NCBI GenBank assembly: GCA_030734395.1
Contig: JAUZTG010000021.1
Span: 124,001 to 188,000 of the forward strand
Origin: Sarocladium kiliense
Lineage: Eukaryota; Ascomycota; Sordariomycetes; Hypocreales; Sarocladiaceae
Direction: 5' to 3'
DNA: 64,000 nt
A model generated the notes under the pieces. It was not told the DNA's origin and made no database searches. It was given only the letters and a program-made list of their open reading frames with translations. The position numbers and the translations under genes are program-made. Each line of letters opens with the position of its first letter. Within the stretch, counting starts at the first letter, position 1. Below, piece after piece: positions 1 through 11,574 of the stretch.

Positions 1-567
1 CCAGCCCATTCCGAAGAAGCAGATCTGAGGTCATGCATAGGCTCACTATCCGCAAGTGACTGTGTGCCTGAATCCGCTTCTAGCTTGAAGGGTGGAAGGC
101 CATTTCGAGACGTGAATGGGATGAACCAACCACAAACGGCCCTAAATGTTGGCCTGGACAACTTTCAGCGGGTGTCAGGTCCACTTGGAACGGCAGAAAG
201 TCGCCATCCTCGTACTAAGCCTCATTCCTAGCGGCTATTGAGCGTGGCAACATCCTGACACAACAGGCAACGAAAAGTCAAATGGATCATGAAGCCCTTG
301 CCCAGAAAACGGCCCATATAACAAGGCTTGTTCGATGCATTCACCAAGGTACCGGTAGTAATCCTAGTACTCCTCCTTCACGCGCGACACGTCGACGCGA
401 TGGCATCGTGACTAGGGTTCTCTAGCATCCTTCATGACCAAAGCACAGATCATTGTGTCGATGGCCTTTTCGCGAATTGAATGACAATCTGATTCGTTGC
501 GACTCTGCAGCAATCCAAGTCAGCCTTGTATAGCAGACTTCCTGGAGATAGGCGAGAAGTATACAAG
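1..567. other. no gene recognised
   Basis: I see no convincing reading frame here. The sequence at 175-186 contains GTCCACTT, a short motif that recurs upstream of several small genes in this window. The chromodomain gene starts at 568. Confidence 0.5.
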
Positions 568-1437
568 ATGACTTCTTTCCTCAGCGGTATTTCCCGTACG
601 CCTCAGAAGCATGCAATAAGACCCTGGCAGGAATCTCCAAAAGACGACCTCTCACCTGAATCAGTTCTCTCTTCGCCTATCGCAGCCTCATCGTTGGCGA
701 GGGATGGACAGACGCGCCCGCTGAAGAAACTCGTAAGCGCTACACCTGACTCCCAATACCTCTGAGTTCAAAGCTGACGACGCCGTAACAAGAAACGGAA
801 GCGCGTGTCTACAGAAGCGCCGCGCAGCCTTCAGTTTGAGGACGAAAGTGTTGCGCCGGAGCCGAAAGGGATCAACATGGGTACCGCGGCCCCAGAAGCG
901 ATCATGTCCATCAAAACTGTTCCAGAGGAAGAACCCGCGGGCGCAAAACCCCAAGAAAGCAGTTCCATCAAGTCGGCCGACGTAGGGCCCGCTGGTGGGC
1001 AGCAGCATCTTCCTGCCAAAAGGGTGATTCACCCAGCCCCGACGAAAGCCCAGGGTGCGGAGCAAAGCGCAGAGCTTTGGACTATTAATTCTATCAAAGG
1101 TCACCGTTGGCGCGGCGACTCTATCGAACTGCAGATCAAGTGTGACGATGGATGCATGAGCTGGGAACCGGAGATCTCCATCCAGGAAGATGCACCGTCC
1201 GTGCTCTTCTCATACTGGGCCTCGAAAGGTGGTCGTCCTCCTCATCCTGAAGATCCGGACTTGTTCCACATCTTCGCCATCAGGAAGGTCAAGGCTCGAG
1301 GCCACGAGGTGTTTGTGGAATGGGTCGGATACGAAGAACGCACATGGGAACCTAGGAGCACGGTTGAAGACGCGGCTCCCGATATGCTCAAGGAGTTCGA
1401 GGCGCTACACGGCCGAGCTCGCAAACGGCGGAGGTGA
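568..1437 (+). CDS. chromodomain protein with two chromo-like modules
   Basis: I read two exons, 568-732 and 793-1437, joined across a 60-nt intron (donor GTAAGC, branch GCTGAC, acceptor AAG). Both exons are in the same frame and give 269 residues. The N-terminal half is polar and low-complexity, with a KRKR stretch at the splice junction. A divergent first chromo-like module starts at WTINSIKGHRW (about residue 147). A clear second one (about residues 207-256) contains VEWVGY and TWEP, the aromatic and acidic positions expected of a methyl-lysine-binding chromodomain. The protein ends in RKRRR. In fungi such proteins bind methylated histone tails in heterochromatin or derive from transposons; which applies here is unknown. 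The start at 568 is the first ATG in frame. A second chromodomain fragment lies at 9544-9960. Domain call secure, biological role inferred. Confidence 0.75.
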
Positions 1438-2148
1438 CAGTGGACACGAAGTGTGCTCAGAGACGAGTGGGTGCCCCCAAGACAGCCCGGAATGGCCAAT
1501 GAGCGGGGCGGCGATGCGCTGGCTGGCGGTGAATCTCGTCGAATTCCAGGTCGCTCGCTGTCCCAGGACAAGCCCAAGACATCCATTATGGCTAGCCTAC
1601 GGGCGCAGGAAGACGTCCGTAAGGCTTCCCTTGAAACTTGAAACAGCTACCCGCTCAATGCGCAGGGCCTAGCCCCGACTGCGACAACTACGTCTGCCAC
1701 CCAGGAAACCGTGGCTGCGCACGACCAGCTTGGCGAAGCTGATGATCGCGTCATCGTGGCCTCGAATGCGAAGGCCTAACGTAGATACTTCCGTCCTGCC
1801 CAATACCGGTAATGGCTTGTGTCGTACAGCTCAACTCTGTCATACAGGGCAAACCCCCTGGGCTAGAGTGCCCTTGGGTTACGTCTCGTGGTCGAGTAAG
1901 CCAACGTGTAGGTGCTTAAGCGATTGCAGGAGAGAAAAGGGTAGATACTTGCGTTGCGCACAGGAATACTAGAGATTTGTGCAAGGGATCATTCGCATCA
2001 TGTATGTCGGAAAGTAGTCTTATAACATGACAGGCAAGCCGTCAGCGTGATGTCTGCTCTTCATGGCAGGCACTCATCGATTCTGGGGTATATTCGGCGG
2101 AAACATGTGGCGTCCACGTAGACCGAACTGCAGCGTTTTTTCATACTT
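1438..2148. other. no gene recognised
   Basis: Only short overlapping reading frames that look like chance occur here. No splice-consistent gene could be built. Confidence 0.4.
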
Positions 2149-2577
2149 TTACGCTGGGCTCGGCGTAATATTGACGAAGTCAGAGAGCACAAGATCAGGG
2201 CTTGAGCTCTTGAAATAAACATTGCCGCCGCCAGGCGTCATTATTGTGGATGATCTGAAACCAGACTCGTGGTTCGGTGGTGGTGGGGTGGATGGGGTTT
2301 TCATGTGAGGCTGGCTCGACTTTCCCAGCGGCGAGGGTGAAATCGTCGGGTGAAGCAGGAGATCGGGCCCATCTTCATCTACAGTCCTAGCAGCATTGAC
2401 ACCGTGGCCCCGTTTCCCGAGGAAGCATTGGCTGCGCACATGCCTTTGGGGAGAAGATTGAGTGGTGGCTGCAGACGAGTCTGTACGTTTCCAATCGTCA
2501 TCGTCACCACCATCTGTAGATGCCGCATCATTGAGCGAAGACAGCTGGTTTCTCAGGCGGCAATGGCTGCAGAACAA
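2149..2577 (-). CDS. hypothetical protein, 3' exon only
   Basis: An open frame of 142 codons runs on the minus strand and ends at 2149. It begins without an ATG, so it would be a 3' exon. The sequence has CSHC near its start, an acidic GGDDDD stretch, then Ser/Pro/Thr-rich disordered sequence and a hydrophobic-acidic tail (DLVLSDFVN). Such composition resembles C-terminal regions of fungal regulatory proteins, but I recognise no family. An upstream minus-strand exon may lie within 2624-2860, but I could not fix the join. It could also be non-coding. Confidence 0.3.
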   Translation of the reverse strand: MFCSHCRLRNQLSSLNDAASTDGGDDDDWKRTDSSAATTQSSPQRHVRSQCFLGKRGHGVNAARTVDEDGPDLLLHPTISPSPLGKSSQPHMKTPSTPPPPNHESGFRSSTIMTPGGGNVYFKSSSPDLVLSDFVNITPSPA

Positions 2578-2860
2578 ACCTCAGGGGTCCCTGGACGTCG
2601 TAAAGCGCTGCGACCGTATCGGTTTAGTATTCGAAGTCTGATTCAGATGGTCGTCGAAGGGTACGAAGGATGCGCGTTTCTGGTGACCGGGACAGTCGTT
2701 GGTCCAGGCGCTTCAGGAAAGAGGGAATCTCCGAACGGAAATTCCACGTGGGCACAAGTAGCGGGATATAGGGTGTCGGGAGCGGAGGAAGAATCGGAGA
2801 GCATATCGCCCGCCCCCCCACGACGCGACACCATCTGCATTACTTCGTGATACAGTGCGT

Positions 2861-3303
2861 CGTGATCCTCTAAGTCACGTGGCGCAACATGCGCCTAGGT
2901 GATGGCGGTTCGAGGCAGGTGAACGCGTTTGTGTGTGATTCCTATACCTGCTGTGTAACAGAGATCTCGGTGAATACCTGCGGCCAGAGCGGGCCAGTAG
3001 AGGCCAAATGTAGAGCATTTTGTTCTCTTTCGCAACTTTCGTACACTTTGATCACGGTTGACTGGAGGACTAACCCTGGAGCACGGCCGTGTCTACAAGT
3101 GGACGGGGCCGTGTGAATGTCCGAAATTGGCTTGAGCAATATCGGTCATGGGCATTTACTCCTTCTCCGAATGCAAGGCCGTTGGATTTACAGTACTGTA
3201 CTCAACACGTTGAACATATGCCAGAACTACTGTGTCCATAAATGGCCAACACTCACGTCGCTCTTCCGGCCTGTCGAGATGAAACGCCCACCGAAGCCGA
3301 AAA
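2861..3303. other. no gene recognised
   Basis: No supported gene. AAGTGGAC occurs near 3100, about 200 bp before the coiled-coil gene at 3304. Confidence 0.4.
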
Positions 3304-3849
3304 ATGCATGCCACCATTGGCAAATCCGGCGGTACAGCATCACCAGCTGTTTCGGGACAGAATGCCCAGTTCCACCCTAAAAAAGGGTACAGATCCGAAT
3401 CAACATATAAACCTGAGTCGCCGAGTTCCACCGGGGCCTTCACGAGGCTTCATCGCAAAATGTCATGCGCAGGCTGCATGGCGTGGACACTATCGTCGCC
3501 GCAAACACGGTGGACACTCGGAATACTGCGCGAGTGTGATCATCAGATCCATCAGCTTCAAGAAGGGCTCGCCTCACGAGCGACGGAGATCCAGGAGCTG
3601 CGACGTAAGAACCAGCACCTCGCCGAGCTTCAGAGACACGCTGCGATGCGAGAAGAAATCTTGACGCAGACGATCAGTACCCAGAAGCAGCTTATCCACG
3701 CCTTGACCCAAGAGATCACGGGGAGAAATGACGAGTGCATGACGGCGCAGACGCCGCCCTCACCATTTCTTACACCTCCCACGATGGCTACGAATCACTC
3801 GCCTACCGAAAGAAAGCAACATCTGAGCCAGAAATGGGAACAGATATGA
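3304..3849 (+). CDS. small coiled-coil protein, function unknown
   Basis: A single open frame from an ATG at 3304 gives 181 residues. Residues 1-60 are Ser/Gly/Pro-rich. Residues 75-140 form a strong predicted coiled coil rich in Gln, Glu, Leu and Ile (for example EIQELRRKNQHLAELQ). The tail is Pro/Thr-rich. No catalytic motif is visible. The layout (disordered head, one coiled coil, disordered tail) resembles the genes at 11575, 13724 and 19346, but no sequence homology to them is evident by eye. It is located between the chromodomain gene and a degenerate kinase gene on the same strand. Confidence 0.5.
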   Translation: MHATIGKSGGTASPAVSGQNAQFHPKKGYRSESTYKPESPSSTGAFTRLHRKMSCAGCMAWTLSSPQTRWTLGILRECDHQIHQLQEGLASRATEIQELRRKNQHLAELQRHAAMREEILTQTISTQKQLIHALTQEITGRNDECMTAQTPPSPFLTPPTMATNHSPTERKQHLSQKWEQI

Positions 3850-4376
3850 GATGTCTTGCCAGAGTTTGGTTGATCATCCATCCACTTTAGTGTATTGTAG
3901 CGAGATGAATCGATCATACTGTATGTGTTTGCAGCCTTGTGTAAACTCAAGCATAGTCCCGCTTACCCCATGTTACGATGTCATTTGGGCTTACGTCTGT
4001 CTCGTCGCTTAGATTCAAACGTCCAAGCGGGAACAATCTGTTCTTGACAGTACTAATGGTACATAAGCCGCACCATCGATGTGCTCAGTAGGAGCGTGGT
4101 TGACCACTTTGCCTCGTCGTTGTGTCTGTCTCTGGAAATCCGAAGGCACCGAAGTGGACTTTCGGACCTGGCTTCGAGCGTCCATTTACAGCTCACGTCC
4201 ATTGCCTGCCAGGATAGTACGTCTTTCAACCCCCGAGGGGACGGGCGAAACGTCCACTTCTGGACGAATGGCCAATCCAGTAAAAGCAACTCAGACATCA
4301 AATCGCGACTTAAGTATGCGGCGGTTGTGTCGAGTGGGTGGCTCCCGCTGCATCGCTCGCATCGTCAGGCTGCGCC
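3850..4376. promoter_or_regulatory. gap before the degenerate kinase, with repeated motif
   Basis: No gene is seen. The segment contains AAGTGGAC near 4153 and the near-palindromic GTCCACTTCTGGAC at about 4247-4260, roughly 120 bp before the ATG at 4377. Similar sequences occur near 14890, 14930 and 16366. A regulatory role is inference. Confidence 0.3.
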
Positions 4377-5286
4377 ATGGATACAGCGAGAACTCCCAAC
4401 GCCAACGGCGTGATCGCTGTCAAAGCAGTGATGTTGGCGAAGCTGGACCGAAACCCCAACGAGGACTACGAGAAGGTGGGCAACACACCCAGAGGGTGGA
4501 TCGGCATTCATCGCAAGAGGCTCATGCGCCAGCTGGTGGTGGTGCAGAGGACTATCCCAGAAGCATTTGGGTTGGCTCTTCGCCTGACGACAGTCGCTCA
4601 CGCCAACATCGCGCGGCCGCTGTCCTTCCATCACTACAAAGGCCAAGGGTATGTTGCCTACGAGTTTGTGGACATGGATCTGTTCGACATCCTTCCCCTC
4701 TACCAGGGAGAGGTTGCTGCCGCCATGTTGCAGGTGATGGATGCTGTTCACCACCTCTTGGCACAGCCCTTTGCCTTCCGCGTCGACACCATCCGCGTAT
4801 CTCTCAACGGTGTCGTCAAGATACGTAAGGCTGCAGTGCAGCGGTTGACGCGACTCCATGCTGACGGGGACAGTGCTCGACTGGAACTTTGAGCCGGTCA
4901 CGGATCGGTCGATCAGGGAAGCCAATCCAATGTACCTGGCTGCCTACCTAGAAAGCACCGCGGTCCTCATGCTGGGCCATCATCGCATATGGACCCGCGC
5001 AGCGACCGCTTTTGTCGGCGATCTGAAGTCCGGGCATTTGCCGACTCCAAGAGTGTGTTCACTACCCAAAGTCAAAAACATGACTCGATCGTTGACGACG
5101 TCTCAGCATCCGTTCCTGGCTCAATCCCGGGGCCGGAAGACCCTCCATGGCGCAGCCAGCTTTGCGGCTCAGATGGCTGTCGCTGCCAGCGAGACTAGCG
5201 AGACTTTAGAGAGAGATCCGCGACGGCTTGAAGCGGCTCTTCCGACCGAGTCCGGATGCAGCGTTGATGGCTATGGGAACCCTTGA
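4377..5286 (+). CDS. degenerate protein-kinase-like protein
   Basis: Exon 1 runs 4377-4824 and exon 2 runs 4874-5286. They are separated by a 49-nt intron (GTAAGG, branch GCTGAC, CAG) that preserves frame and gives 286 residues. The ATG at 4377 has a good context (GCCATGG). The order of elements follows a kinase fold: a variable N-lobe, a strand plus hinge (GYVAYEFVDMDL), a helix with ILPLYQGEVAAAMLQVMDAVHHLL, then VSLNGVVKI where the strand before DFG would be. No HRD catalytic loop and no DFG are present, so it should be catalytically dead. The same layout occurs in the better-preserved gene at 59610. The last 70 residues do not resemble a kinase and may include an unrecognised intron. The LINE insertion begins 150 bp downstream. 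Confidence 0.6.
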
Positions 5287-5425
5287 GGCTCGGGTGCAGG
5301 ATGGACGAACTGTCATCGTGTGACAGGGTGTCTGGGGTAGTTGGCACGCACACGTGGATATGCGGGGTTTGGTTCTGTTTCACGTGACCTGGGATTGATG
5401 CTGGATCCCGATGATCGAAAGAGCC

Positions 5426-5439
5426 ACCCATGATCACTG
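5426..5439. repeat. target-site duplication, left copy (LINE)
   Basis: ACCCATGATCACTG immediately precedes the first LINE-derived base and is repeated exactly at 9135-9148. Confidence 0.9.
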
Positions 5440-8400
5440 CTACAATCTCCACCACGAAATCTGGGGAGGCAGTAATGTCAGGAGGCCCGACCCTCAAGCA
5501 AGTGACCTCATCGAATTGATGGACGACTACGATCTGGCGAGCCAACTGCCCGCTGGCACAATAACATACGAGGAAGGTGAAAAGTGTACAACCATTGACC
5601 TGTGCCTGACCACCATTGGCCTCACCGACAGGATAATCAGATGTGAGATTGATGATGAAATCGACCATGACTCAGACCACCTCCCCATCGTAACCTCACT
5701 CAACCTAGCAGTACCAAAATCTCGACAGCAAGGGAGAGACAACTGGAAGGCGGTGGACGAAGATGCATATACTAGGGTTTTGCGAAACACGCTCCCTGAG
5801 CTACAGAGACCGAGGACCAGAACAAGCCTCGATAGATATGTTCAGGAGGTCGTCAAGGCTATCTTCACGGCCATTGACGCGGCAGTCCCCGTCACATCTC
5901 ACTCCCACAGATCCAGGACTGGTTGGAACGACGAATGCTCCGACATCCTGGCCAAAACGAAGCGCCTTAGACGGATATACAGCCAGGAACACACTGAACA
6001 AAGCTGGGAAGCATATCGCACAGCCAGGAATCAGAAGGGGCGAGTCATACGGAAAGCACTGAGAACCATACACCGCGAGAATGTGGAACAGGCGGCAGAG
6101 TCGCCATCGTCGCTGTGGAAGCTCGCAAAATGGTCACGCAACAGGCAGAACACCCCAACCGTCACGCCAGAACTCCAGAGCCAAGATGGGCTCCGAAAGG
6201 CAACCACACCGGAAGAGAAAGTCACCATGTTCAGAGACACTTTCTTTCCCCCACCCCCCGATGCAGCCCTTGCAGACATAGAAGGCGCAACCTACGACGG
6301 CCAGATCAAAATGCCGCCAGTTACAGCACAGGAGGTCAGCGAGGCCATCCACAGCTCAGCGCCCCTCAAAGCACCAGGACCAGACCGCATCATCAACAAG
6401 TCCCTACAACTGGCAGAGCCATGGCTCACCCCTCATCTTGTCCGCATCTTCAATCAGAGCCTGACACTCGGCTACTGTCCATCTCACTTCAGACAATCGA
6501 CCATAGTTGTACTGAGGAAGCCAGGAAAGCCAAACTACACAACACCGAAAGCATACAGACCAATAGCTCTGCTCAATACCATAGGAAAGATCATGGATGC
6601 GATAGTAGCAAAAAGGCTGAGCTACGTGACGGAAACGCACCAACTTCTCCCGCAGACACACGTAGGCGGGAGGAGACGGAAATCAACCGAACACGCCCTG
6701 CACCATATTACTGACAACATCTACGAAGCGTGGAACACAGGCAGCGGGCAAGTCGCAAGTCTGCTCCTTCTCGATGTGTCTGGAGCATTCGACAACGTAT
6801 CCCACCAACGACTGCTTCATAACCTCAGAAAAAGACGAGTGGACGAGAAAACTGTACGATGGATAGCGAGCTTCCTCGGTCAGCGTCAAATACGGATCCA
6901 CGCCGATGGACTCACGTCAGGGGAGTACACCCTGACCACTGGCATACCACAGGGCTCACCCCTATCACCTATTCTTTACCTTTTCTACAACGCGGACCTT
7001 CTCGATGAGTGCAACCAGATATGCAGTATCACAGCCACAGGATTCATCGACGACATCGCGATACTGGCGGTGGGCGATACGACAGAAGAAACAAACGAGA
7101 GCCTTCGAGAAGCCCTACAGATAGCAGAGAGATGGGCAACAACCCACGCCTCTGTTTTCGCCCCGGACAAGTTCCAACTCACCCACTTCACGAGAGCAAA
7201 AAGCAGAATTGACACCGGCAAAGTCCTACAGTCAAGATGGGGCGACATCATCCCCAAGGGGACGTGCAAGTACCTCGGGCTGACCATGGACGCGCACCTC
7301 AGATGGAAGCAACATATCGACGAGACAGAACGCAAAGTAACAACCACGATCAACGCAATGAGCAGCTTGGGAAGCTCCATCTGGGGGATGAGGACGAAAG
7401 ACATGCGGACAATATACAAAGGCGTCGCCATTCCACAGATGATGTACGCATGCTCACTGTGGTCCAATGCGAATTGGGGAGGTAAATCGTATACAAAGCG
7501 CACACTGGAACGCCTAGAGAGACTCCAAGCCAGAGCCGCAAGGGTAATGTGCGGCGCCTTCAGAGCCACATCCTTCCCGGCACTGGACGTGGAGATGCAC
7601 CTGACCCCCATCGAACAGCAGATCCGAAAGCACAACCTCATCACGATCGGGAGAATGAACGATGATACAAGTCGACAGCACTTCAGGATGACGGACGAAA
7701 GAGTCAGACGAAAGAGCCCAAGAGAAACGATCAGACTGGAACTACAACAAAGACGTCCACCGGGCGAAAGAGAACAGGAGACGATCCCGCCCTTCGTTGT
7801 TCCCCCTTGGTGGCAAGCGCCACGATTCTATATTGAAGACAACGCAGAACAAGCCCGAAAACAACACCAAATACAGCGGGAACGTACGAGGGATGCAATC
7901 CACGTATATACGGACGGTAGTGGCATCAATGGCCATATCGGCGCGGCAGCAGTCTGCACGACCACCAACGAAACCAGAAGCACGCATATGGGGACGGAAG
8001 CCACTTCCACTGTCTACACTGGGGAACTCCAAGGAATCATACTGGCTCTCCAACTGGCCGGAGCAGACCGAGCGAAAGGCAATGAGAGAAGCAAACTACT
8101 CATCTACACCGACAATCAAGCAGCAATCAGATCATCGGCCAACCCCGCAGGGAAATCAGGAGCATACTTACTCAAAACCATCGCCAGAGAGATACAGCAG
8201 CTCCAAGACCAAGGACTGAGAACCGAAATCAGGTGGATACCAGCACACACGGGAATCATGGGCAATGAAGCAGCAGACAGGGCAGCCAAGGAGGCCACAG
8301 GATGGCGAGAGAACGGTGAAGGTGGTACATCAGCCAGACGGCCGCCCGAACTATTCTCTCTTCAGACCACACTCGCGACATGGGCACACAAAGAGGCAAA

Positions 8401-8824
8401 CAAAGCGTGGGAAAAGAAATGGAGGGAGGAAACAAGGGGTAGAACCACTGCCCGCCACACACCACGGCCAACCAAGAAGATCCTGCGGCTACACGACGGG
8501 TTGAGCAAAAGACACAGTGCCATCTTGGTCCAGATGCGCACCGAGAAGATTGGACTCAGACACTTCCTCTTCAACCGGAGAGTCCCGGACATCACGGACG
8601 ACAAATGCACCTGCCAGGAAGGACGACAAACCGTGTCGCACGTGCTGATGCGATGCCGCCAATTTCGACAACTCCGACAACGGGAACTTGGGACCATCCC
8701 ATGGCGACACGACCTCCGGGCCGTGCTGAACGAGCGCAAAGCAGCCGCGAAAGCCATCAGATTCATGGAACAGACCGAGATCCTTGGGCAATTCAGGATC
8801 GCGATGCAAGACAGTCAAAGCTGA
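5440..8824 (+). CDS. LINE ORF2 fragment: endonuclease C-end, reverse transcriptase, RNase H
   Basis: The frame is open across about 1,127 codons but lacks the N-terminal part of ORF2. Any ATG upstream belongs to flanking DNA. Visible in order: the end of an apurinic-type endonuclease (NLHHEIWGG, TTIDLCLTT, DHDSDHLPI); reverse transcriptase motifs (RPIALLNTIGK, LLLDVSGAFDNV, GIPQGSPLSPIL and the active site FIDD); an RNase H domain (VYTDGSG, IYTDNQAA, IRWIPAHTGIMGNEAAD); and a C-terminal Cys/His cluster (CTCQEG...HVLMRC). This arrangement is that of the Tad1 clade. Without a complete endonuclease and without ORF1 the copy should not move by itself. Conceptual RT and RNase H look intact. Confidence 0.92.
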
Positions 8825-9114
8825 GCACTGAGGGGAGACTGTAGGTACGCAGAACCAGCATAGAGGCAACGCGCCTCGATGGAGCCAAGCACACAGATTG
8901 GATTAGTACGAACCGCGATCTACACGAGGGTGCCAGCCACGGGTAGATAGAGGTTGAAGAGCAGAAGCGGGAGATTTGGAGACAGCTGGTTGAATGTTTT
9001 GGCATTTAGCGAAGTGGGGCGCTCGGATCATTGTTTGAGCGCTTCGGCGGTCGGCCAAGCCCCGCTTACCGGGCATAGCCGCTGACTAAGTAGCGGCCAG
9101 AACCGAGTAGGAAA

Positions 9115-9134
9115 TCAAGTCAAGTCAAGTCAAG
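9115..9134 (+). repeat. (TCAAG)4 LINE 3' tail
   Basis: Four exact pentamers sit between the LINE 3' untranslated region and the right target-site copy, in the place where many LINEs have poly(A). Confidence 0.85.
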
Positions 9135-9148
9135 ACCCATGATCACTG
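9135..9148. repeat. target-site duplication, right copy (LINE)
   Basis: An exact repeat of 5426-5439 directly following the TCAAG tail. Confidence 0.9.
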
Positions 9149-9543
9149 TCTGACTGCCGAAGGAAAGCAACGAATAATCATGCAGAAATCCGTTATATTG
9201 CAGCTGTGTACGGTACAACATCAAGTGACGAATGAAAGCTTCGAAATCAATTCGAGTCTTTAATCGAAGGGGACCATAGCGCCCTGTTTTCTCATGCTCA
9301 CCTAACGGCTCGCCCTACCCTAAAACAGTAGTCAAACCCCATCTCCTCTGCTGAGGTTGTCTCTCACCTCCCATATTCGCCACCAGTGTAGCACAGTAGC
9401 AATTGAGATGGGTGGGCAAATCAAATCTCAGCATTGTAGTCTGCATTTTGTACAGTATTACGGTCGAAAGATCTACGGGTCATTCGTGGAAGTCACCCCT
9501 CACCACCACAACGATGGAGGATCGCCCTCGATATGGAGAGATG
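9149..9543. other. no gene recognised
   Basis: Nothing recognisable lies between the LINE and the chromodomain fragment. Confidence 0.4.
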
Positions 9544-9960
9544 TCACGGGCGGCATATGGATGCCCAGTATTCCGTCAGCTTTTGGCTGTGACTGTGCGA
9601 GGACTCAATCTCCCAAGTCGGGCAATCGTGGCCAACCCACTTGACGGCGACGTAGAGCTCGTCCATGTGCTCATGGTGGCCGATGACTGCCTCGATCTCT
9701 CTTTCGTGGATTCTCGTCAGGGTGTGAGCAGCGTGGATCCACGGCTGCCAAAGCTTCAGCCCGCGACCATCCTTGACAACCCAGAGAAGACTCTCCGGGC
9801 TAGGCCAATCCCAGGACGCGTGGTCCAGGATGTTGGCTTTGATGCCAAGAAAAGTCCAATGTGACGAGACGAAAGTGAGGAGGACCTCGGCGACAGCCAC
9901 ATCGGACCATGGTGTGTGGATCACGGTGTCAAGACGGTGTTGGTCGGGTTGGTTCTTCAT
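9544..9960 (-). CDS. chromodomain-containing fragment
   Basis: A minus-strand frame starts with ATG at 9960 and ends at 9544 (138 residues). Residues about 83-133 contain a chromodomain-like pattern: HEREIEAVIGHH, then LYVAVKWVGHD and TWEIES, followed by a helix ending TEYWAS. The tryptophan and glutamate positions of the fold are kept. It is a single module, unlike the two-module gene at 568-1437, and the N-terminal 80 residues are not recognised. It may be a partial gene or a short family member; no introns were found. Confidence 0.5.
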   Translation of the reverse strand: MKNQPDQHRLDTVIHTPWSDVAVAEVLLTFVSSHWTFLGIKANILDHASWDWPSPESLLWVVKDGRGLKLWQPWIHAAHTLTRIHEREIEAVIGHHEHMDELYVAVKWVGHDCPTWEIESSHSHSQKLTEYWASICRP

Positions 9961-10475
9961 CTAAGTGACTAACCTATGACAGTAGGGTGTGTGTGGACAC
10001 GAGACGCTGAAAGAGAGATGGAACCTAAAAACGGCAAAAAGGAAGGACGAGAAAAAGAGCGACAGAGCAGACCAGCTGCTGAGGGCTGAGGAAGACCGTG
10101 TTGCAAGGAAAGAGCTTGCAGTACAGATCCCAAGACGTCGCTGTCATATTATGTATGGCAGCAAGACTTGCGGCCACAAGCGGACAAGACCGAGCAGCTT
10201 GAAGGGCACTTCTGGATGTTGTGGTGAAGTTGGTGATGACTGCAGCTCATCTTGTCAACACCAACCGAGTTCACGGCGAGGCGCAAGAACCATCTCCTCC
10301 CAGTATCGCCGAGCTGACTCCCACGTCGACGGAGTAGCCGCGGATGGCACGGAGCAAACACTTGAACAGGAAACGATCGATCCGGATTCCCCTTGCCCAG
10401 CCCCGCATAAGTCAAAAGGGGTCCGACCCCGCTGTGGACCGACGACTGAAGGTTCAGACACTCTTTCGCGATTCG
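9961..10475. other. no supported gene
   Basis: A plus-strand open stretch with charged and Cys-rich composition is present at 9989-10483, but it lacks a recognisable domain and is probably not a gene. Confidence 0.3.
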
Positions 10476-10742
10476 ATGTCTAAGCGAGCCAGCCCGCGCT
10501 TACAGTACCGTTACAGTCGGCCCAAGGCTAAGCGCGCCTCGGGCTCAGACTCCGTCTCCCCGGAGGATCGCGCCCCGCCTCCAGTGGAACCTCGTCACAC
10601 GAAGCGCGAAAGAGAAGCTGTCTCGCAAGTAGACGGGCATCAGGCCTCGAAAACATCTGCGCCCAGACACGGTAATGAACTACAGACTCTCGTCACGGCA
10701 TGCCGTCAGGGTCTGACATTCAGCCAGACGACGCACTGGTGA
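10476..10742 (+). CDS. basic low-complexity protein, hypothetical
   Basis: The 88-residue frame starts with ATG at 10476 (MSKRASPRLQYRY) and is rich in Arg, Lys, Pro and Ser. It resembles the disordered basic heads of nuclear regulatory proteins. No domain follows and I could not extend it by splicing. It may be the first exon of a decayed gene. Confidence 0.25.
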   Translation: MSKRASPRLQYRYSRPKAKRASGSDSVSPEDRAPPPVEPRHTKREREAVSQVDGHQASKTSAPRHGNELQTLVTACRQGLTFSQTTHW

Positions 10743-11574
10743 CAGAACACTGAAGACGAAGAGCGCGACTATGACAGCCGCTCTACGACGGGGCCAAGGG
10801 TTTCGCTGCACAACGATCGAGACCGTTTTCCCAGCAGGATCGCAGTGGCAATCCACAAGCACCGGCGCTAGCTTGCAACAAGCTAGCTCAGATGGCGGAA
10901 GAAGAGGGCTGACTCGGAACCGTTACATTCTGAGCGATTAAAGCGACCTTCAGCTTCTCCCTGCAGGACCTCGATGGGCATCACGTCGGACTAGTCACGG
11001 AAGGCTCTAGCTTGCTCCGCATTGGTCTTCGTCGGCCGCTCAAGTCCATTGGCATCTCCAGGATCACGTCCTTCGCCATGCAGGTATCCGCGCTTCTTCG
11101 CGATGCACTGATCATACCCTACGCCAGCGGCGTCCAGATGGTGTGCCCGAAGCCATTTTTGACCCATGCATCCAATGGCTGGTCGATTCAGACCTCGGAG
11201 CAGGATGTGGGCTACGAAGTTCTGTGATGACTCGCACGTTCTCGAGTGGATGTCACAATGCGGGAGCTTGGAGGCGGTCCGCACTTACGCGCCCGACTCC
11301 GGCCTCTACTAGTGGCAGCTACGGCCCAAAATGGACGTGACCCTGGAAGAAATCCATTTCTGGCCGTTGACTGTTGACTGTTGGCTCTCGTCTTTGGGCT
11401 GTTGGTCTTGACTGTTGACTGCGGTAGAGTTGTCAACAATGAGACGCTTCCTTCAGCTGAACCAGACTGCCGGTATCGTCTGGGTGAACATAAAAATCGG
11501 CTCATGAACCTGGACTGGAGCATTTTTGATCATTCTCTCATTGATTCACCAAGAGATCAAGAGTCCCCAAGGCC
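10743..11574. other. no gene recognised; short direct repeats
   Basis: No coherent gene. Around 11363-11425 imperfect repeats of TTGACTGTTG occur. A motif like TTTCTGGCC near 11357 resembles the CACTTCTGG motif seen elsewhere. Confidence 0.35.

Larger units (their letters stand above)
5440..9134 (+). mobile_element. 5'-truncated Tad-type LINE insertion
   Basis: This non-LTR retrotransposon copy is bounded by an exact 14-bp target-site duplication. Its 5' end falls inside the endonuclease domain, at the tract reading YNLHHEIWGG, as expected for incomplete reverse transcription. Its 3' end is four copies of TCAAG rather than poly(A). ORF2 is open from the truncation point to 8824, and a 3' untranslated stretch of about 310 bp follows. 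The exact duplication and open frame argue for a recent insertion that has escaped RIP-type mutation. Confidence 0.93.

Noticed and set aside
6115..8866. Numerous other-frame open stretches inside the LINE
   Set aside because: They are shadows of the ORF2 frame, which has unmistakable reverse transcriptase and RNase H motifs.
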